Below are positions 35,561-43,820 of a stretch of 64,000 nt of DNA, piece after piece (positions within the stretch are counted from its first letter, which is position 1; each line of letters starts with the position of its first letter). Source of the DNA: G965250275 sp965250275. Lineage in GTDB: Bacteria > Pseudomonadota > Alphaproteobacteria > Rhodobacterales > Rhodobacteraceae. The stretch is from NCBI GenBank assembly GCA_965250275.1, contig OZ252297.1, forward strand, positions 3,906,001 to 3,970,000. The letters run 5' to 3'. Below the pieces are notes generated by a model. The model worked only from the letters and a program-made list of their open reading frames with translations. It made no database searches and was not told the DNA's origin. Made by a program: the position numbers and the translations under genes.

Positions 35561-36483
35561 TGTTCCGGCCCCCGAGTTGCGCTGACAAAGACATCCTCCA
35601 GGTTGGGCCGTTGAGGTGTCAGGGAGAGGTTTGGAAACGCGCCAAGCCGGCTACGCAGCATGTCCACCGGCTCAGGTTCGGATTTATCTACCAAAACCCG
35701 CAAACGCGACCCGACCTGTGCCGTGGACAAGACCTTGGGTTTGCCATCCAGATCATGTTTGACTTTTCGCAGATCAGGGCCTTCGACCTCGACGATGTCG
35801 GCTTGCAGGTCTTCCATCAGCTGACGTGGTGATCCATCCGCCTTTTTCACACCGTGCTGCAAAATCGCCAGACGATGACAGCGCTCAGCCTCATCCATGA
35901 AGTGGGTGGACACAATCATGGTCGCCCCCTCATCGACAAGGTCGAACAACTGCTCCCAAAAGGTCCGGCGGGTCTCCGGGTCAACCGCAGAGGTCGGCTC
36001 GTCAAGGAACAGAAGTTTCGGTCGATGTATCACGGTTGCCGCCAGTGCCAGCTTTTGCCGCTGGCCACCGCTCATACTGCCGCTGAGTTGATCCACATTT
36101 GTGGTCAGATCATAGGTGTGCAGCAATTCTTCGATCCGGCCTTTGGACTCCCTGAAGGGAATCCCATAGATATCTGCGGCGAACCTGAGATTTTCGAGCA
36201 CAGTAAGATCCCGATAATACGAGAAAATCTGTGTCATGTACCCGATCTCGCTTTTCAGCGGTTCAGCGGCCTCGGGCATGGATCGCCCAAGAACTGAGAT
36301 GGCTCCGCTGCTGGGCGTCAGCAATCCGGTCAGCATTCGCATCGTTGTTGTCTTGCCGCAGCCGTTTGGGCCGAGAAATCCGTAAATCTGTCCGGTCCGG
36401 ATCTCGAGGTCCAGATTGTTTACTGCCACATTCTCCCCGAACCTTCGGGTCAGCCCTTGTGTCGAAACGACGACATCGCTCAT
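35557..36483 (-). CDS. ABC exporter ATPase
   Basis: A 308-residue nucleotide-binding subunit: Walker A GFLGPNGCGKTTTMRML, Q-loop MTQIFSYY, signature LSGSMSGGQRQKLALA, Walker B KLLFLDEPTSAVDP and switch His in IVSTHFMDEAERC. The C-terminal extension (ADIVEVEGPDLRKVKHDLDG) is typical of YhiH/CcmA-like drug exporter ATPases. Overlaps 4 nt with genes on each side, so the three are tightly co-translated. Confidence 0.93.
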   Translation of the reverse strand: MSDVVVSTQGLTRRFGENVAVNNLDLEIRTGQIYGFLGPNGCGKTTTMRMLTGLLTPSSGAISVLGRSMPEAAEPLKSEIGYMTQIFSYYRDLTVLENLRFAADIYGIPFRESKGRIEELLHTYDLTTNVDQLSGSMSGGQRQKLALAATVIHRPKLLFLDEPTSAVDPETRRTFWEQLFDLVDEGATMIVSTHFMDEAERCHRLAILQHGVKKADGSPRQLMEDLQADIVEVEGPDLRKVKHDLDGKPKVLSTAQVGSRLRVLVDKSEPEPVDMLRSRLGAFPNLSLTPQRPNLEDVFVSATRGPEQ

Positions 36484-37442
36484 GGCATGGGGACCTGAAC
36501 CGGAACGCCCGCTGGCAAATCGGGTGAGGCCGAGGGCAGATCGATCTCGGCCAGATACACCAGTCGAGCCCGATCATCCTGGTTCAATCCGTAGTACGGC
36601 GTGAATGATGCGTCGTCACTGATCCAGCGAACAACCCCGTCCAACGGTTGCTCAAGTCCGTCGACCTTTACGTCTAGCATGTCTCCGGGCTTCAAATTGA
36701 CGCGATGCGGTTCAGGCACATAGACGCGGGCATAAGGCGTCTGTCCGGTGACCATAACTGCCACGGGGCTGCCCGAGGTGACGCGTTCCCCCAGATTCCA
36801 AGGCAATGAGTCCAGCACCCCGTCACGGGTCGCCACAACCGTCAGATCATCCAGAACGGTCTGCTCTGCGGCGACCATCGCTTCGGCTGCGCGCACATTG
36901 GCTTCGGCGACCGCCAAATCTTCGGGCCGGGTGCCATTCTGCAACTCCCGCAATGACTCCCGTGCACTGGCCAACTCAGCTTGTGCAGAGTCCCGCAAGG
37001 CCAGATCGTTTGCGAGCTTGGCTTCGGTGACAACGGAGTTCTCGACCAGTTTCGAGTTGCGCAGATAGACGTCTTCTGCATCCGCCAATCGCGCGACAGC
37101 CCCGGCAACCTTGGCCTCGGCGATCGCAATTTCCTCTTCTCTCGGGCCAGCTTCCAGTTTGAGCAGGGTCGCTTCCGCCTTCTTGAGCTCTGCCTTTGCC
37201 AAGCTCAGTTTCGCGGTCTGCAAGGTGCCGTCTAGCTGGACCAGAACATCGCCAGCTTTGACAAATGTTCCTTCAGCAACCGGCAGATCGATGACGATTT
37301 CGTTCGATGTCGCAGTCAATGCCACGCGGTCGCGCGCCAGCACGCCCAACGCAACGCTCGTGTCAGACCCGGAGCACCGGTCCAGAAACAACGGCAGCAT
37401 TCCAGCGAGCATCAAAGGGATGGCTAACGTGAAGTTCAACAA
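36480..37442 (-). CDS. HlyD-family membrane fusion protein
   Basis: A 320-residue periplasmic adaptor with one N-terminal hydrophobic segment, a biotinyl-lipoyl-like half (VIDLPVAEGTFVKAGDVLVQLDG), a long coiled coil (residues 80-205, rich in Ala, Glu and Leu) and a second beta domain (VVATRDGVLDSLPWNLGERVTSGSPVAVMV). It matches the YbhG/YhiI type that works with a separate ATPase and permease. The start is TTG 37442, supported by GGAGG 6 nt before it and by the lack of an ATG in this position. First gene of the exporter operon. No TolC-like gene is present in the window. Confidence 0.87.
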   Translation of the reverse strand: MLNFTLAIPLMLAGMLPLFLDRCSGSDTSVALGVLARDRVALTATSNEIVIDLPVAEGTFVKAGDVLVQLDGTLQTAKLSLAKAELKKAEATLLKLEAGPREEEIAIAEAKVAGAVARLADAEDVYLRNSKLVENSVVTEAKLANDLALRDSAQAELASARESLRELQNGTRPEDLAVAEANVRAAEAMVAAEQTVLDDLTVVATRDGVLDSLPWNLGERVTSGSPVAVMVTGQTPYARVYVPEPHRVNLKPGDMLDVKVDGLEQPLDGVVRWISDDASFTPYYGLNQDDRARLVYLAEIDLPSASPDLPAGVPVQVPMP

Positions 37443-37908
37443 GGCTTACCTCCGGAAAAAGGCTCCTGATCGCGTCAGGCAGATCGTCGAAACATACAAT
37501 CACGCATTCCGGTTTGTACACATTGTCCAGCCGGTGAAGGGGCTGTGCGGAATTGCATGGTCCGCATGCAACGCGTACAAGCCGACGGGAAACGCGGCGG
37601 GGATAGATTGCTCCCAGGTTTTGCTGCGCCCGAACGGGTCTCCAGCTGTGCTTGAGCATCCGTGCCAATGAAATCAGATGCAGCACCGTCTCGGCGATTG
37701 GCTTGTGCGGCAGCACCGAACCAAGCCTGAAGGTTTCCATCGCATTTTGAGCGATTAGACCAAGCAAACTATTCAGATTGGGCAAATACACCTCTTGTCT
37801 TAGTGTGTGCATGTCGAATTGCGGCATCCACGAAGCGGGCATTGGCTTGGCTTTACGCAAAACGGCGCGGGTCACCAGTTTGCGATCAATTCCCTTACAT
37901 TGGCGCAA
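37363..37908 (-). CDS. Doubtful open frame upstream of and overlapping the exporter operon
   Basis: A 181-codon open frame that fills the 470-bp gap before the exporter operon but overlaps the first 80 bp of the HlyD-like gene in another frame on the same strand. It starts MRQCKGIDRKLVTRAVLRK and includes LGLIAQNAMETFRLGSVLPHKP. I recognise no family, signal or membrane segment. It may be noncoding DNA; listed because nothing else explains the gap. Confidence 0.2.
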   Translation of the reverse strand: MRQCKGIDRKLVTRAVLRKAKPMPASWMPQFDMHTLRQEVYLPNLNSLLGLIAQNAMETFRLGSVLPHKPIAETVLHLISLARMLKHSWRPVRAQQNLGAIYPRRVSRRLVRVACGPCNSAQPLHRLDNVYKPECVIVCFDDLPDAIRSLFPEVSLVELHVSHPFDARWNAAVVSGPVLRV

Positions 37909-37913
37909 GATTG

Positions 37914-38885
37914 CTACCCGAAGAACTGATCTTTCAAAAACGCATTTGCAGTGTGAAACACTTGTCGACCAATGCGTTCTGCGCTGGCAAAATGCGCACC
38001 ATTTGCCAGTTCGACATAGTGCTTTGTTTCCGCTGCAATACCGTCAAACAGGGTCAGCGCATCCGACCGGGTTGACGTGGTGTCTGCTCCGCCCCGGATC
38101 AACAGGGTTGGGCAGGTGATGCGTGATGGATCATAAAGCGGGCGCCCGTTGAACGTCTCCCAAAGATCCAAAAGCGTACCGTTCGGCGCCAGAAATGCTT
38201 GGGGATCGCGATGCGTGGCGTCAGGATCGTCGCTAAGACTGGATCGGACAAGGGCCTGAAACACCGCTTCGTCGCGCCAGTCCTGCCCGGCGGGGATTTC
38301 AGCATCCCACCGCGCGCGGGTGGTTGCTTCGCACACCGGTCGGGCACCACGAAAGTCTGGGTTGAATTTGCTTGGGTCTGACGGATCTGACAGGAAAGAC
38401 AGCCAGCCCGGGTTCGCCTCGCCAAAAATCGGGGCATAAAGCACAAGCGTCGCGACCCGAGATTTCAACTCGCCCGCTGCGAACGTGGCCGTGGTGATCG
38501 ATCCCCATGAGCCGCCGACCAAGCCAATCTGTTCGCGGTTGTGGCGCTGGCACAGCCAACGGACTGCATCAGCGATGTCTTTGCCGGCATCGGTCCCGCG
38601 CGCATGGGGTCTTGTTTTATCGGCAAGGCCCAGAACACTGGATTTTCCATATCCGCGAATATCCAGGGCGTATGCCGCGTAACCCGCCTCTGCTGTGGCC
38701 TTGAGCCAGCTCGCCCCCGGATGCGGCACATCGTAAAGGCGGCTGGCAAAAGTTGCGCCATGCACAAACAAGACTGGCAGGCGTTTTGGCTCGTCCCCGT
38801 GCGCGCGCAGATGCAGGTGCAACTCAGGCGCGTCGGACGACGGGATAAAGTGCGAGGTCGCGGTATCATGTTGTTGCCAGGTCAT
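37914..38885 (-). CDS. Alpha/beta hydrolase
   Basis: A 323-residue hydrolase. The oxyanion-hole motif is LFVHGATFASRLYD, the nucleophile Ser is in GLVGGSWGSITTA, and the late His is in ELANGAHFASAERIG; the Asp is probably in CPTLLIRGGADTTSTRSD. Cytosolic. The start at 38885 overlaps the stop of the TRAP large-permease gene by 4 nt (ATGA), so it belongs to that operon, and it is likely to hydrolyse the imported ester, amide or lactone. The frame is open further upstream inside dctM but is not the start. Confidence 0.9.
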   Translation of the reverse strand: MTWQQHDTATSHFIPSSDAPELHLHLRAHGDEPKRLPVLFVHGATFASRLYDVPHPGASWLKATAEAGYAAYALDIRGYGKSSVLGLADKTRPHARGTDAGKDIADAVRWLCQRHNREQIGLVGGSWGSITTATFAAGELKSRVATLVLYAPIFGEANPGWLSFLSDPSDPSKFNPDFRGARPVCEATTRARWDAEIPAGQDWRDEAVFQALVRSSLSDDPDATHRDPQAFLAPNGTLLDLWETFNGRPLYDPSRITCPTLLIRGGADTTSTRSDALTLFDGIAAETKHYVELANGAHFASAERIGRQVFHTANAFLKDQFFG

Positions 38886-40171
38886 TGCAGCAGCCCAGGG
38901 ATCAGCGTGACGATGCCTGGCGCGGCCCACAGGATGACCATACCGACCAGAAAGATCCCCACAACGGGCCATGCCGCGCCAAAAACATCCGCCGTTGCCA
39001 GCCGGTCATTCGCTCCCTTCAAGGCAAAGAGCGTGTAGCCGAAAGGTGGTGTCAGGCTGCCGACCGTCAGGTTGACCATGAACAACGTCCAGAACCAGAT
39101 CGGATCAAACCCCATCGCCGCAACGATGGGCTGAAAGATCGGAATGGCCAGCAGCATGAAGGCTATCTGATCGATGAACATGCACAGCACGAAAGGGATC
39201 AGCATCATCATCAGGAGCGTCATGTCTGGCCCAAGGCCGAGATCCGACACCAGCCCCACAAGACCACGCGTGGCGCCGGCAAACGACAGAAGCTGGCTGA
39301 ACAGTTTGGCTGAAGCAACGATAATCAGGATCACCGCACTGATTGTCAGGGCAGATGTCACTGTCTCGCGCAGCATTTGCAGATCCAGGCGCCCGAACAA
39401 CGCCGCCACGATCAGCGCGCCGACCACACCTGTCGCCGCTGATTCCGATGGTGTCGCGATCCCCAGTATGATCAGACCCATCACGGCAAAGATCACCAGC
39501 AGGAACGGCAGCATGTCCAGCACCGCGCGCAGGGCCGAGCCTTCGGGTTTTGGCTGCGCAAGGATGGCGCTGCCACGTTCTGTCGCAAACACATAAACCA
39601 GCGTCAGGCTGGCAAACAGCAGCCCCGGCAACAGGCCCGCAACCAGCAGCCCCGCGATCGAAACATCTGCCAGCGACCCCACGATAATCGCAAGAAGGCT
39701 GGGTGGGATGATTGGCGCAAGGCTGGCGCCCGCCAGAATGGTTCCCGCAGACCGTCGTGTGTCATACCCGCGATCCTGCATCAGCGGCATCACCGACCGA
39801 CCCAGCATCGCAGCAACTGCGACGGCCGAGCCCGATAGCGCACCAAACACAGTGGAGAGCGCAATGGTGACCACGTAAAGCCGCCCGTTGAGCCGCCCGA
39901 TCAACCGGTCAACGCTGCGAAACAGGATGTCGACCGTACCGGAGCGGAACAGAACCTCTCCCATCAAGACAAACAGGGCAACCGTGACAAGCGTGGGCGA
40001 TGTGGCAGTTTCAAAGATCGAGTTGGTAAACAGGCCAAAGCCACGCGAGCCAATCAAAACCATCACGCCCACAAGATTCAGCACCAGAAATCCGACGAAA
40101 ATCTTGACGCCCGAGAACAGCAGGACGAGCAGCAAGCCGATCGCAAGGCACAAAAAGGCAAGCCAACTCAT
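38882..40171 (-). CDS. dctM: TRAP transporter large permease (DctM)
   Basis: A 429-residue membrane protein with about 12 helices and the DctM signatures: GSAVAVAAMLGRSVMPLMQDRGYD, AGTILAGASLAPIIPPSLLAIIVG, ATPSESAATGVVGALIV and MFIDQIAFMLLAIPIFQPIV, then LTVGSLTPPFGYTLFALKG. It forms the Na+-driven channel of a TRAP importer. Start ATG 40171 overlaps the dctQ stop by 4 nt; the frame is open upstream within dctQ but that part is out of family. Confidence 0.93.
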   Translation of the reverse strand: MSWLAFLCLAIGLLLVLLFSGVKIFVGFLVLNLVGVMVLIGSRGFGLFTNSIFETATSPTLVTVALFVLMGEVLFRSGTVDILFRSVDRLIGRLNGRLYVVTIALSTVFGALSGSAVAVAAMLGRSVMPLMQDRGYDTRRSAGTILAGASLAPIIPPSLLAIIVGSLADVSIAGLLVAGLLPGLLFASLTLVYVFATERGSAILAQPKPEGSALRAVLDMLPFLLVIFAVMGLIILGIATPSESAATGVVGALIVAALFGRLDLQMLRETVTSALTISAVILIIVASAKLFSQLLSFAGATRGLVGLVSDLGLGPDMTLLMMMLIPFVLCMFIDQIAFMLLAIPIFQPIVAAMGFDPIWFWTLFMVNLTVGSLTPPFGYTLFALKGANDRLATADVFGAAWPVVGIFLVGMVILWAAPGIVTLIPGLLQ

Positions 40172-40644
40172 CCGCGCCGCCCGATTATGTGGCGCAGGAA
40201 ATGCAGGGCCGCGCTGGCCAGGCCCAACGCAATAAAGGCGGTAATCCACCAGCGCGGGATCGGGTTGGCGGCATTTGTCATCAAACCTTTTTCGAACTGG
40301 CGCAGGCTTTCGCCCGCAACGATCCATGCAGCCAGCATTGTTGCCAGCCCCGCCACCAGCGCATTGATCCGGGCAAGGGTTTCGCGCGCGTTTTTTGGCA
40401 GGGATTCCGGCACGATATCGATCGCCACATGGGCAGACCGGCGCGTCACGTCGGGCAGCGCGCAAAAGATCAGGATGGCCAGCGCGTATTGAACGACCTC
40501 CCCCGACCAAGTGGTGGGCGCATCAAAAAGATACCGCGCGACCACTTCAAATGCATACAGCGCTACCGCCAGCAACAGCGCCGCCCCCGCCAGCCGAAAC
40601 AGCCAGCGGGAGCTTTGATCGTGCCACTGCCCCAGCGAAGTCAT
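40168..40644 (-). CDS. dctQ: TRAP transporter small permease (DctQ)
   Basis: A 158-residue protein with four predicted helices and the DctQ pattern (ALYAFEVVARYLFDAPTTWSGEVVQYALAILIFCALP in parts, RRSAHVAIDIVPESL). It joins DctM in the inner membrane. Located between dctP and dctM with a 6-bp gap and a 4-bp overlap. Confidence 0.92.
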   Translation of the reverse strand: MTSLGQWHDQSSRWLFRLAGAALLLAVALYAFEVVARYLFDAPTTWSGEVVQYALAILIFCALPDVTRRSAHVAIDIVPESLPKNARETLARINALVAGLATMLAAWIVAGESLRQFEKGLMTNAANPIPRWWITAFIALGLASAALHFLRHIIGRRG

Positions 40645-40650
40645 ACCGGA

Positions 40651-41628
40651 CTAGTCTGACAGCCCTGCTTCGCGCGCAAGCGCGCGCAGCCCTGCGACCG
40701 TATCCGGATCTCCTTTTTCGGCGATCGACCAGACGCCGCCTGACCAAAGATCTTCGAATTGCGCAGCTTCCGCATCCGAAAACGCCGTCATCTTCATGCC
40801 CAGTTCCAGCAGGTCTTCCTTCTCTTGCGCGGCCAGAGCGTCGAACCGTGCGATGCTGTCGGTTTCCAGCTGCAACGCGGCGCGTTTGATAGCGGCCTGA
40901 TCTTCCGCTGAAAGTCCATTCCAGGCATCCAGGTTCATAAAGATCATCAGCCCGACCTGCCCGAAGACGGGGTCAGCCATGTAATCTGCGACCTCGTACC
41001 ATTTGAAATCCCTTGCCCCTGTCAGGCCCCACGCCGCGCCATCGACAACACCGGTTTGCAAGGCGGAATACACATCGCCCCCGCCCATGACGACACCGGA
41101 ACCGCCCAGCGCTTCGATCATTGGGTGGTAGGACACGGTGCCGCGGATCTTGCGGCCTTCGAACCCAGGTTCACCTGCGATCGGATCCTTCAGAAAGTAC
41201 CGAAACCCCTTGGACCCAGTGGCAGGCGCAGTGATCAACTTCATGCCCAGCGTTTGGTAATGCTGATCAATGAAGTCAATGATCCCAACGTCGCGCCTTT
41301 TGATCGGATCGGCTCCGATGGCATCAATGGCCAGGCCTACAGGTGTCGTGCCCGCGTGATAGGCAGGGTGGGTGAACAGCGCATCAAAAACGCCCGCCTG
41401 CACCGGTTCAAGCTGTTCCAGGGGTGGCACGGCGTCTGGGCCGGTCAGTGCAAAGCTTACCTCGCCGCCCGATTCCTTTTCGACAAGCGCCATGAACGGT
41501 TTCACGATTTCCTCGGTGAAGACAAAGCCTTCGGGAAACGCGCCAACCATGCGCAGCTCGTCTGCAGATGCCGACCACGCTGACAAGCCGAGCGCAAAAG
41601 CGCCCGCTAAAGCGGTTACCTGTTTCAT
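40651..41628 (-). CDS. dctP: TRAP transporter substrate-binding protein (DctP)
   Basis: A 325-residue periplasmic binding protein with a signal peptide (VTALAGAFALGLSAWSASA). It has the family pattern EIVKPFMALVEKESGGEVSFALTG, VQAGVFDALFTHPAYHAG, the conserved Arg region GRKIRGTVSYHPMIEALGGSGVVMGGGDVYSALQTGVVDGAAWG in parts, and the helix that spans the two lobes. The Arg and the GDVYSALQTGVVDG segment indicate a carboxylate ligand. Start ATG 41628 is preceded by AGGGAGG. Divergent from a MarR gene. Confidence 0.93.
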   Translation of the reverse strand: MKQVTALAGAFALGLSAWSASADELRMVGAFPEGFVFTEEIVKPFMALVEKESGGEVSFALTGPDAVPPLEQLEPVQAGVFDALFTHPAYHAGTTPVGLAIDAIGADPIKRRDVGIIDFIDQHYQTLGMKLITAPATGSKGFRYFLKDPIAGEPGFEGRKIRGTVSYHPMIEALGGSGVVMGGGDVYSALQTGVVDGAAWGLTGARDFKWYEVADYMADPVFGQVGLMIFMNLDAWNGLSAEDQAAIKRAALQLETDSIARFDALAAQEKEDLLELGMKMTAFSDAEAAQFEDLWSGGVWSIAEKGDPDTVAGLRALAREAGLSD

Positions 41629-41673
41629 ATCATCCTCCCTTACGGCAGTCAGTTGCCTGCCCCATAAAGTCCC

Positions 41674-41701
41674 AAATGGAACCTTTTGTAAAGTTCCATT
41701 T
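41674..41701. promoter_or_regulatory. Inverted repeat in the dctP/marR divergent promoter
   Basis: AAATGGAAC (41674-41682) and GTTCCATTT (41693-41701) are perfect 9-bp arms with a 10-bp AT-rich spacer. It lies between the dctP start (41628) and the MarR start (41729), which is the right place for a MarR dimer site controlling both directions. Confidence 0.65.
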
Positions 41702-41728
41702 TGAACTAATCTGTAGTAGGGAGTGGTC

Positions 41729-42247
41729 ATGAACGATCAAGACAAGAGTCTTAAGGCTGCAGCGGACATGGCCGATACATTCGGCGCGCTGTCGCTTGTG
41801 ATGCTGGACGAAACGGACTTGTGTCACGCCTGGCGCATCAACTTTGTCGCCAACTTTTTTACCGGACCCGTCTACCGTCATCTCGGGGAGAAATTCGGGA
41901 TCACGCGGCCTGAGTTTGTCATTCTTTATTGCCTGAAACATATGCCGGGGCTGGTCGCCCAGGATATCTGCCGTGTGACAGGTCAGCCCAAAAACTCCAT
42001 CAGCCGCGCGGTGTCGGACCTTTTGAAAAAAGAGCTCATCCAGCGCAGCACTGACCCCGAGGACAAGCGCGCCAAACCACTAACTCTCACTGCCGCCGGG
42101 TGGACGATGCTGAAGCATGTGACACCTGTCGTGAAAGCCCGTCAGGACGCAATGCGCGCCGCGCTCACTCACGATGAATTGGCAGAGTTCGACCGCCTTA
42201 TTCGGAAGATGGTCTTTGCGATGCCGGATTGGGTGACTCCCGAGTAG
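41729..42247 (+). CDS. MarR-family regulator
   Basis: A 172-residue winged-helix regulator (FGITRPEFVILYCLKHMPGLVAQDICRVTG, PKNSISRAVSDLLKKELIQRSTDPEDKRAKPLTLT). The DxRxK-like wing is present as DPEDKRAKP. Divergent from the TRAP/hydrolase operon with a 9-bp-arm inverted repeat in the gap; it is likely the ligand-responsive repressor of that operon. Confidence 0.9.
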   Translation: MNDQDKSLKAAADMADTFGALSLVMLDETDLCHAWRINFVANFFTGPVYRHLGEKFGITRPEFVILYCLKHMPGLVAQDICRVTGQPKNSISRAVSDLLKKELIQRSTDPEDKRAKPLTLTAAGWTMLKHVTPVVKARQDAMRAALTHDELAEFDRLIRKMVFAMPDWVTPE

Positions 42248-42636
42248 TGCAGGCGGTTTCGGCCCATTGGCGACTTTCGCAGACCAATCACAATGCTGCA
42301 GGCGCAGCAAACCCAGCCAACATTCGCGGGAAATGCGAAGATAGAGGATGATCGAATTCGCCGGGCAGCGGGCATGACCGTCCTTGAAGGCAGCTAGATC
42401 CTTGGTGCGCAGGTGGAGCCCACCGAACGAGTTCTGGTTTCCCGATTGCTCGCAACGCAATCCGGTGTCGAGCAGGCCTTTGCGAGCGACGGCACTCGGA
42501 CTGCAAAGAAGCAAATTCACAATGTGGGAAGCTAGTCATTGGGAACAGCGCTGGATCGAACCTGAAGTTGGTCTCAATCCCGGAACGCACGGATTCATTA
42601 TTTGCCCAAACGCGATTGATCGCTGTCGGGCCTCAC
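42248..42636. other. Intergenic region, no gene recognised
   Basis: About 390 bp between the convergent MarR and aldolase genes. Overlapping open frames on both strands show no family motifs and I see no strong hairpin. Confidence 0.5.
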
Positions 42637-43416
42637 TCACTTTACCAATGCAGACGACCATTGCGCAAACGCTTCGGCCACGATGATCTTGTCGGATCCA
42701 ATGACAAATGTGGACAGCCCCTGCGCCCTCCATCTCTCGATCAGCACGCGGCATTCGGCAGGATCAGGAGCAAACACGGGCATCATCACCGGAACCTTTG
42801 CTGTCTGCGCCGCGGCCACGATGTCCGAGACAGCCCGTGAAACCGTTTCGTGGCGCCAGTCACCGCCAAAACCCATAGAAACTGATAAATCAAACGGGCC
42901 GACCATGATCGCCGCCAAACCTTTGGTCGCGCAGATTGAGGCGATGTTGCGGTGACCCTCTGCGGTTTCCACCAGTGCAATCACTCCGGTGCGCGCTTCT
43001 TCCGCCAGGACGTAGTCTTGCCAGTTGCGGATGAAATGCCCGCCTGACCGGCAACAGGGACATGCGCCGCGCAACCCAACAGGCCCAAACCGTGTGGCTG
43101 CAACCGCCTGTGCCGCCTCTTCTGCCGTTTCAACGTTTGGGACCACCACGTGACGGATCCCGGCATCCAGTGCTTTCATGATTTCAACCGGATCGTTGCG
43201 CGACACGCGCAGGGCCACGGCGATGTTGTTGGCGTCTGCAGCGCGCGCCAGATTTTCGGCTGTTTCGATCCCGAAGGGCCCGTGCTGGCAATCGATGATC
43301 GTGAATTGAAAGCCATTCAACCCGATCAGATCCACCATTTCCGGCGCCGCAATTTGGGTCCAGGTGCCCAGGACCGTAGAGTCAGAAGCCAACAGCGATT
43401 TCAGATCACGGGTCAT
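42637..43416 (-). CDS. HpcH/HpaI-family aldolase
   Basis: A 259-residue class II aldolase that cleaves a 2-oxo-4-hydroxy acid to pyruvate and an aldehyde or a related pair. Motifs are FTIIDCQHGPFGIET (catalytic His; usual form EHG), RVSRNDPVEIMKALDAG, HVVVPNVETAEEAAQAV, ALVETAEGHRNI (metal Glu) and MVGPFDLSVSMG (metal Asp). Start ATG 43416 overlaps the RidA-like stop by 4 nt. Last gene of the BKACE/TRAP/E1 operon. Confidence 0.88.
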   Translation of the reverse strand: MTRDLKSLLASDSTVLGTWTQIAAPEMVDLIGLNGFQFTIIDCQHGPFGIETAENLARAADANNIAVALRVSRNDPVEIMKALDAGIRHVVVPNVETAEEAAQAVAATRFGPVGLRGACPCCRSGGHFIRNWQDYVLAEEARTGVIALVETAEGHRNIASICATKGLAAIMVGPFDLSVSMGFGGDWRHETVSRAVSDIVAAAQTAKVPVMMPVFAPDPAECRVLIERWRAQGLSTFVIGSDKIIVAEAFAQWSSALVK

Positions 43417-43817
43417 GCGTCCGAAAGCCCAAGGATCGCTTTGCATTTGATCTCGACCAATATGCCCGGCATGGAGAACCCTTTCACGGCAAACCCGGTC
43501 CAGGTGGGATAGCGGTTGGTGAAGTAGCGATCCTTGACCTCAAGAAAGATCTTCAGATCGGCCATGCTGTCGGTGAACCAGGTCTCAAGTTCGACCACAT
43601 CGTCGAAGCTTGCGCCTGCGGCCTCCAGCACTTTTCTGACGTTTTCGAACGCCTGAACATATTGCGCTTCGGCTCCTTCAACGACAGTCAGGTTTTCGTC
43701 GCGGCCCACTTGCCCCGACAGATACAGCGTGTCGCCGACCTGGATGGCAGGCGCGTAGTGATAGGTGTCGTAGATGTTCTCCATCCCTTCAGGGATGATG
43801 ACTTTGCGTTTCGCCAC
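43413..43817 (-). CDS. RidA/YjgF-family protein
   Basis: A 134-residue trimeric Rid fold (YAPAIQVGDTLYLSGQVGRD, QAFENVRKVLEAAGASFDDVVELETWFTD, FTNRYPTWTGFAVKGFS, LVEIKCKAILG). In archetypal RidA a conserved Arg before the last strand binds the 2-imino acid carboxylate. Here the corresponding stretch reads AVKGFSMPG and has no Arg, so a different ligand or reaction is likely. It lies 3 bp after the E1 stop and overlaps the aldolase. Confidence 0.88.
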   Translation of the reverse strand: MAKRKVIIPEGMENIYDTYHYAPAIQVGDTLYLSGQVGRDENLTVVEGAEAQYVQAFENVRKVLEAAGASFDDVVELETWFTDSMADLKIFLEVKDRYFTNRYPTWTGFAVKGFSMPGILVEIKCKAILGLSDA

Positions 43818-43820
43818 GAT

